From the NCBI RefSeq assembly GCF_963678635.1, contig NC_087062.1, forward strand, positions 9,098,670-9,158,669: a stretch of DNA of 60,000 nucleotides. Direction: 5' to 3'. Positions 53,524 through 60,000 of the stretch are shown in pieces. Position numbers and translations under genes: made by a program. The notes beneath the pieces were generated by a model. It saw only the letters and a list, made by a program, of their open reading frames with translations. It did not search any database and was not told the origin of the DNA. This DNA comes from Symsagittifera roscoffensis. Taxonomy: Eukaryota; Xenacoelomorpha; Acoela; Convolutidae. Each line of letters starts with the position of its first letter. Positions within the stretch are counted from its first letter, which is position 1.

Positions 53524-54069
53524 GTAACTAACAGCCACTCACGAGATAGCTTTTAACTAATTTATCGGTACGTGTTAAATTTTTGAAAAAATTCTGACCT
53601 TGAGACAATGAAATGGTGAATTCCCATAGGTTCCAATATTCATAGGTTCCAAAATAAAAAATAAGTCGCATAAGTTCCAAAATTCATCTTCTTGAATTCT
53701 GATTGGTTGAAATTTGAGCCAACCATTTTATGGATTGATTGTTTACTGTTCAACCAGCATAAACTGAAGCTGCAGAATAGTGACCGCCGCCAACGTTGTC
53801 ATCCGGCATGGATAGATAAAACTCCATACAAAGCTTATTATGTATTTATATACCATTTATGTTTTGATATTATATAACATTATTGTGTACTGGTCGATTG
53901 ACCTTGATACAAGGACGAGAACGGCGTCTGAAGAGAACTACGGTTCAGAGAATAATTAACTCTTACGAAAACAAGTTGTTTTAACTTATTTCTCTCACAA
54001 GCTTGATATTATCTATCCATACGGATTCAATAACCAACTGTTCATACCTCGAGGAGTTGACGGTATGAC
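53524..54069. other. Intron start and 5' leader/LTR region of the retrotransposon
   Basis: Near 53625-53690 a short unit ATAGGTTCCAA is repeated about four times. Composition changes near 53750. The 5' LTR and primer-binding site should lie in this stretch, but without the 3' LTR (outside the window) the borders cannot be set. TGGATAGATAAAACTCCAT near 53808 and TTATCTATCCATA near 54008 are inverted matches. Confidence 0.35.
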
Positions 54070-55230
54070 ATGGCGCAGCCACCAGGATTTTCGAAGAATC
54101 CACTCAACATAAATCCTTTTTGGGAACGAGCATCGGCTGAACCTCCACTAGAGTGAACAAAATGGGTGGCCATATTGGAAATGGCAGTATTCGCTAGAGA
54201 CGGCATCGAAAATCGAAACCTATTACGAGCCCGCCCAACACTTATCGAACCAGCTGAGCCAGTATACGAGGTTGAAATCACTGGTGAAACAGATGCTCAA
54301 AGGAAAAACCGAGAGGTGCGCAACCAAGAAAAAAGAGTGGGCTGGGAGAACCAAGTGATAAAAGCGCGAGAAAGAGGGGTGCTGTGTAATTCAATCAGAT
54401 GGGATGAAGCGGACGCAAAGGATGCAAAGTGTCTCGGCACCGAAGGACAACGTCAAATACAGCAAAAACGACCGAATATGCAATTCCATACGGTGTCTAC
54501 ACAACAATTCATGACTGTTTTGGAATACATATTCGTCACAACACGGATAATAGCTTTTGAGAGGTATAATTTTATTTGTCGAAAACAAAAGAAAACGGAG
54601 TGCTTAGAACAATTTCAGGCTGACCTAGTGGAACTAGCTTCACGGGCTGATTGCGGCGACCGAGAAAGTGCGTGGATAAGGGACATGTTTACTGCTCACA
54701 ATAACAATGAAAAAATTGCAGAGGAATTGTTAGCCCAAACACGTACGCCACAGGAGGCTTATGAATACGCGATCCGACGCGAAAAATGAATCAAACACAG
54801 CCGCACAATGAAAGTAAATCCGATCGGAGGGCAAACAGTTACGACCCCAAAACAAGAACCAATACACTATGTCAATACACGTGGCAGACAAAATCAACAG
54901 TATAACCAAAACAATCAACGCGGCCGGGGAAGTTTTCGCGGTCGACCATATCCACGTGGATCACAAAACGCAAGGGGTCAACAATATCAACAACAACGAA
55001 ACACAAATTACAAACAATGTTTCAAATATGGAAATCAATATGGTCTAAATCATTTACAATCTTGTCCGGCCAAAGACAAAATTTGTTCAAAATGCGCAAA
55101 ATGCGGATATTTTGCAACAATTTGTCGTTCCACAAACGTCAACTATCTAGGCAATACAAATGAGGAACAACAAGAAGAAACAGTAATAGAGAGCACGGGG
55201 CACAGATACCGACCCGGTGGCATACGCTGA
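54070..55230 (+). pseudogene. gag: gag of the Ty3/Gypsy element
   Basis: ATG 54070 opens the frame, stopped by TGA at 54154-54156, then open to TGA 54787-54789 and again to 55230. The middle part has retrotransposon Gag features (FQADLVELASRADCGDRESA, then TPQEAYEYAIRREK). The C-terminal part is Gln/Asn/Arg/Gly rich with two zinc-knuckle regions; both have lost a ligand (CFKYGNQ and CAKCGYFATIC show Tyr where Cys and His are expected). It normally forms the particle and packages RNA; this copy cannot. Confidence 0.75.
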
Positions 55231-55840
55231 GTTCACCACAAACAATGGTTGGGAAAACTATCAAATAGACGATTTCTCAGTAATGGAAATTTCAGAATTA
55301 TTTGAGATTAAGGACACAAAAACAATATCAGAAGACAATTTGAATGAAAACGTTGTCAAATTGAGAACGAATACAACAGAATTATTCGCAATTGCTGACT
55401 CAGGTAGCCCAATGTCCTTTCTAAACGAAAAAACCGCCCAACGATTACAACAAAACAATACATCGGCAATATTCAAAATTATTCCCCCGGAGGATACAGC
55501 CAGAAATTTATCGTGTTATAACGGTGAGTATATTCAACCTAGAGGAAGATTAATAGTAACGAAAGTTCAAACAGCTCTGTTCATTATAGTGGACAACCAA
55601 AAAGCCAATATATTAGGACGCAATCTACTACCACGCATCGGCATCAAACTAATCCAGGACAAACCAACTCAAAAGGTACTCACCGTACAACGGAGCGACA
55701 AATCAAACCATGAAATTAAACCATGGTTCAAAGATAACTTTCAACAACTATGCGTACGAATTGGAAAGTCCAAACATCACGTAATGAAAACACAATTCAA
55801 CAAAGATTTTGAACCGAGACAACAAAAGGGCAGACGCATA
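55217..55840 (+). pseudogene. Aspartic protease region of pol
   Basis: The frame differs from gag and overlaps its end by 14 bases, consistent with ribosomal frameshifting. The active-site triad DSG is present in ELFAIADSGSPMSFLNE (D codon near 55397), and ANILGRNLLPRIGIKL marks the C-terminal half. The domain itself appears intact; it lies in the still-open 55217-55987 segment. It would cleave Gag and Pol. Confidence 0.8.
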
Positions 55841-56700
55841 CCCATACATTTACAAGAAAGAGTTGAAGCTGAACTAAACAAGTTGATTGATCAAAAACAT
55901 ATTATCAAATTCGATAAGTGCTCAGACAAACAATTTATCAGTCCAATAGTCATCACGGTCAAAAAAGGGACCAAACGGTTAAACTAGCACTGGATTCGGA
56001 GAAGATTAACAAATACAAACACAAAAACAAATATCAGATGCCAAACATAGATCTCCTGTTGGACAATATCGCACAAGTAGTGAAATCAGACCAATCGAAC
56101 CAAACACTATTCACAACACTTGATTTGAGATACGCGTATTCACAGATCCCGTTGGATAAAACAATACGAGAACAATGCAACTTCAGTCTAATTGGGGGGA
56201 ACGCTACCGGAACATACCAATTCCAAACAGGATTTTACGGCCTTACGGATATGCCGGCAGAGTTCCAAAAAGCAGTGGATCTGACACTCACAAATTGCAA
56301 CAATACTTATGCATAACTTGATGATATTCTAATCGTAACAAAAGGAACGCTCGAGACTCATCGTCAAAAACTCCAGACGGTGCTAACAAAACTCGACGAG
56401 GAAAATCTTGCAATTTCGTTGGACAAATGTAAGTTCGCATGCAAAAAAGTTGAGTGGTTGGGCTACACCACAAACAGTGAGGGAACTAAACCACTCATAA
56501 AGAAAACCGAGGCAATTGAAAAATTATTGCCTCCCAAAACGTTAAAACAACTTAAAAGCTTCATGGGGTCAATACATCATCTTACAGGATATATACCAAA
56601 TTTAGCACAAACAGCGGCAGCACTGCGACCATTACTAAAAACACTGAAAAGAATAGACCCAACACAACTCGGAATGGTTACCGGAACACAACTCAGCCTT
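55841..56700 (+). pseudogene. Reverse transcriptase region of pol
   Basis: Begins in the protease frame (KLIDQKHIIKFDKCSDKQFI) and shifts near 55965. LDLRYAYSQIPL, FYGLTDMPAEFQKAVD and LDDILIVTKG (catalytic Asp pair) are recognisable, then KCKFACKKVEWLGY and KSFMGSIHHLTGYIPN of the thumb/connection. A TAA at 56314-56316 occupies the position just before LDD where the YxDD tyrosine is expected. A further frame change lies near 56660. Confidence 0.85.
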
Positions 56701-57180
56701 TAAAAACATTTTACAACTCGTGGCAAAAATCACCCAAAATAAACATTTTGATCAACATTTAGAATTTCGCATTTTCTGTGATGCATCTAATACAGGTTTA
56801 GGAGCAGCATTAGAGCAACATTCAACAGAAGGTTGGGTGGCTATAGCATATGCGTCACGTTTTTTAAATTCCCTTGAGAAAAAATATTCAGTCAACGAAT
56901 TAGAATTATTAAGAGTCGTTTGGGCAATTGAGCACTTCAAATATTATTTGTACGGCAAACATTTTTCTGTCGTCACTGATCATCAAGCGTTAATTAGCGC
57001 GTTAAACGCCAGCGAATAATCAAAGACAAGTCAAAGCCGTCTCACCCGCTGGATCGATAGATTAAAACCATTCCATTTTGATATCAAACATCTCGCAGGG
57101 AGTAAAATGGGCTTAATAGACTCTATGTCACGAAATCCGGTTGGATTACCCTTACCCCCCAGCGAGTATGACGAGGAATT
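56701..57180 (+). pseudogene. RNase H and tether region of pol
   Basis: IFCDASNTGLGAAL, YSVNELELLRVVWAIEHFKY and SVVTDHQAL carry the Asp, Glu and Asp catalytic positions of retrotransposon RNase H. A TAA at 57017-57019 interrupts the frame just before RLTRWIDRLKPFHFDIKHLA and the SRNP end motif. Confidence 0.85.
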
Positions 57181-57857
57181 TGTAGTTGCGTCAATTAATA
57201 AATTCATAAACAACTTAGAAATGATTGACAATGTCATCCTAAATCAATTGGCCAATCAAAACAAAGCACCATGTGACCTGATCAAAAAACGCGCAGAAAT
57301 TAAAGGGCGATTAGATGCTAGAACAAACGCTCAATCAACAATTAAACATTCCAAACATTCCATCAACGGTCAATTGCTACTCAAAAACAGAATTCAGTCT
57401 AACTCAAACTCTGTTCAAATTCAGTCAACATTTCATTCAGCTCAAAATCAGTCAACACTCTCGCATTCAAAAACTCTTCAATTCAACGAGCGATCGATCA
57501 ACTCAATGAAATTTCACATAATGAGTAGAAGAGATACAAAAAATTTCACGGGCGGCTTCATCCCGAGCGATCTAAAAACCACAAAACCACGCGGTCGTAC
57601 CGCTTCGGTGGATTGGAAGAACACATCAGACCGAGAACAAAGCCTCTCCGACCCTAGGTGGCACAAGCGACCACCAACAAAAGACAAGCAGATGAAGAAA
57701 ACTAAATGATCACCGCAATACCAACCAACCGCACAAGTATCTTACGCAAGAGATTTGATCACAGGATCGAAAAATTGCAAAATTTCCAAAGATTATCTTT
57801 GGAGACACCACAACAGCAACATCCTACGTAACAAAAGGATGCAGTTCACAAACAACT
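57181..57857 (+). pseudogene. Linker region between RNase H and integrase
   Basis: Open to 57709 but low in complexity: Ser/Asn/Gln/Lys-rich repeats such as IKHSKHSINGQLL and NSNSVQIQSTFHS. No domain. The frame then changes before the integrase segment. It is unusually long for a Gypsy linker, and may hold a small expansion. Confidence 0.5.
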
Positions 57858-59491
57858 ATGCCACTAATAGCTCAAGCAACCATAGTCACACAAACAATGC
57901 TACAAACCGAGATGGAAAAAGAGAAATCGTCTACATCGACCCAATTAAGTAGCAACATCGAAAACGATCAGCCGATGGAACAAGAGATGTATGTCAGCCG
58001 CGTGGATCCCAATGTATGTCTACAAGAGGAGACATCACCTAACGTGGAACCCCCGACAATGACAACTTCGTTACAACTAGAGGCCAGCCACACAGAAATA
58101 ATGGACACCGTGGTGGCCACTGTTGAAAAAGCCACTGAAACCGAGGAGGACACGCCTTTATTTCGTCGTAAACTACAAAAAGTACTGGGAATCCCATTCA
58201 TCGCTGCAGCCACCAAGAAAGACAGAAATTTGCGCCCACTGATAAACTTTGTGAAAAAGCGAGACTGGGATGCCATCAAAGCTTCATACGGACAGTACTG
58301 GTTCAATATCCGAAATCGCCTCCATTTCCGAGAGGACTGCCTCCTGTTCGATGAAAGGATCGTAATTCCTTCGCAGCTCCGACAGACAGTCCTGGATAGT
58401 CTTCACCTCACACACCCGGGATTGTCAGCCATGTTGGATCTGAGTCAACATGTCTGGTTCCCGCACATTCATCGCTCAACTGCTCAGATGGCACAAAACT
58501 GTAAACATTGCACGGAGCAAGGTAAAAATTTAAAACCCAGCCTAGGCAAAAAATTTTCATTCCAAATGGAACCGGTGGTCGATCCTAATGAGGAAGTTCA
58601 ATTAGATTTTGCGGGGCTGTACCGGACGAACTAAATAGAGACGCATACATTTTGGTGGCAATAGATAAGTGGTCAAAGTTCCCGACAGCGAAAATTGTTT
58701 CAAACACAACAGCAGATATTGCAATTAAATTCATGCAACGATATATTTCTAACAACGGGGTACCGCGTAGATTGAGGTGCGACCAAGCTCAAACATTCCG
58801 AGCGAAAAAACTACAAATTTTCTGTAGGTCAAAAAATATAAAACTATTTTTTGCACCCGTAGATGATCACAGAGCTATAGGGTTAGTTGAACGGATGATC
58901 CAAGCAATTAAGCGTAGATTAGCGGTAATGAGAATAGATCAAACAAATACACCATTAAAGTTAGCTTCGGATGTCGCAGAAATAATAAAAACGTTGAGAA
59001 TCACACCACTCGGTGTCACAAGAATTTCTCCTTTTGAAGCACATTTGGCTAGAAAACCAAACACTCCATTATCGAACATAGCCACAAATAGCTCACCTAA
59101 TAACTCAAACTGGGAGAGCGCAAAACATGCACGTTTAGATCGAAAGAACCCGGTAAAGCCGCCGTTGCCAGCAGAAGTCATGCATGACCTCGAACGATGG
59201 TCAGAGGACGAAGTACAAATTCGAAAGAAAGAGACACCACAAAAAGTTCCACATGAACCAATACCGAGGACGCTCGAAAACAAATATTCATCGCCACAGT
59301 CAGAAACAGGTGCATATACAGAATCTGTAGAACTAGCTGAGAACAAACTTAATTTAAGATATAAGGGAGTACAACGAACAGTCGATAAAAATATCAAAAA
59401 ACGCATAGAACTAGTGGCACAAAAAACCATTCGGCTAGCAACCAAAGAAAAAAACCCGAAAAAACATTTGAACAAAAATACAAAACAATAG
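57858..59491 (+). pseudogene. Integrase region of pol
   Basis: A Glu/Thr-rich lead-in is followed by the zinc-binding HHCC motif (LHLTHPGLSAML, FPHIHRS, CKHC) at about 58400-58518. The catalytic core has QLDFAG (first Asp), RRLRCDQAQTF (second Asp) and IGLVERMIQAIKRRL (Glu); GLVER with a preceding DHRA is usual for Gypsy integrases. A frame change near 58615 separates the first Asp from the rest. The C-terminal part is Lys/Pro rich. Confidence 0.85.
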
Positions 59492-60000
59492 ACCGAAAAA
59501 TTCTCACATACACACCGCATACTGCTTGGGTACAGTTTTTTGGCAAACAACCAAGACTACTAAGGAATAGTGGTACCGCCTTCGTCCCCAACCCGGTAAT
59601 ATACGGACCTTGCAGACCTTCTCGTTTGAGCGATTATGTTGCTTACAAATCCGCACGGAGAAAAGCACCATGCTTACGTTTTTTAGACATCAATCTCCAC
59701 AAGCTCCACAATACCCCATGTTCAAGGAGAACACCAGAACGGGGCTCCCAGTCAAGTTATCAAATCAAGAGAAAGCACAAAGTCAGGGCACATGCAAAGC
59801 CAGTCCCGCGAAAAGAAAAACATTGGGAAAACGGCCTGGAGGAAAGCCAACGAGAAAGTTAAAAACTCCAAGAGGGATGAGTCTCCAAACAGAGATGGAA
59901 AAGACAATTATTAAAGAAAAAGAAGACGACTTGTCGTCCAAATCGGAGGAGAACACTTCACCCTCACCTATGCGAAAAAACCAAAAAACAACACCGCCTG
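59492..60000 (+). pseudogene. Downstream coding of the retrotransposon, partial
   Basis: After a frame change near 59480 the next frame is open to about 59862 (YTPHTAWVQFFGKQPRLL, then SDYVAYKSARRKAPCLRFLD) and another takes over to the window end. This could be the integrase C-terminus or the start of a third gene. No signal peptide or membrane segment is seen, so an envelope is not supported. Confidence 0.4.

Larger units (their letters stand above)
54070..60000 (+). mobile_element. Ty3/Gypsy LTR retrotransposon, decayed, 3' end outside window
   Basis: Domain order gag, protease, RT, RNase H, integrase identifies Ty3/Gypsy (Metaviridae-type) rather than Copia or BEL. Codon use is A-rich and unlike the neighbouring exons. 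Coding is interrupted by several stops (near 54154, 54787, 56314, 57017) and frame changes (near 55965, 56660, 58615, 59480, 59840). Apart from the usual gag-pol frame change, these are inactivating. It lies in the same orientation as gene 2 downstream of exon 6, probably within an intron. Confidence 0.9.

Noticed and set aside
59492-60000. Envelope gene in the Gypsy element
   Set aside because: No signal peptide, membrane segment or Cys pattern in the visible part; basic sequence fits the integrase tail better.

Overview
This is nuclear DNA of an invertebrate animal. Compact, GC-richer exons with GT-AG introns sit in AT-rich, extremely repeat-dense sequence. Spliced C2H2 zinc-finger coding and a Ty3/Gypsy element fit a metazoan; I see nothing that fixes the phylum. 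All coding calls outside repeats are on the + strand, and I joined exons by matching splice phase by hand.

Layout. 1-1.9 kb: repeat-rich flank. 1.96-7.48 kb: a large element with ~160-bp terminal inverted repeats, arrays of ~165-185-bp units, and broken pieces of a Helitron-type (PIF1-like) helicase. 7.79-8.13 kb: a MITE with perfect 29-bp inverted repeats. 9.0-24.8 kb: gene 1, a nine-exon zinc-finger protein (about 1,033 aa, eight fingers) with promoter/5'UTR and 3'UTR. Its introns carry satellite arrays, tRNA-derived SINEs and several unnamed repeat families. 25-34.9 kb: mostly repeats, with one pyrimidine-rich, less AT-rich block at 27.65-28.6 kb whose role is unclear. 35.0-53.5 kb: gene 2, the first six coding exons (431 aa seen, C-terminus beyond the window) of a protein I do not recognise. 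From 54.07 kb to the end: a decayed Ty3/Gypsy retrotransposon (gag, protease, RT, RNase H, integrase) lying in the intron after gene 2 exon 6 or just beyond.

The main unexpected theme is a set of composite repeats in several introns. The fullest copies run in a fixed order: a short conserved 5' module, a tRNA-like head about 85-120 bp later, a tail ending in a TTTTGTCGGCTTA-like block, a body of ~170-180-bp tandem units, and a short 3' hairpin (GCGAAGC..GCTTCGC followed by CTCTGTGTG). Shorter copies look like ordinary tRNA SINEs with the same hairpin. Different satellites here share unit lengths near 85, 167 or 180 bp.

Limits: family names (A-H) are mine, repeat borders are by eye to roughly 10-50 bp, and no database or folding program was used.
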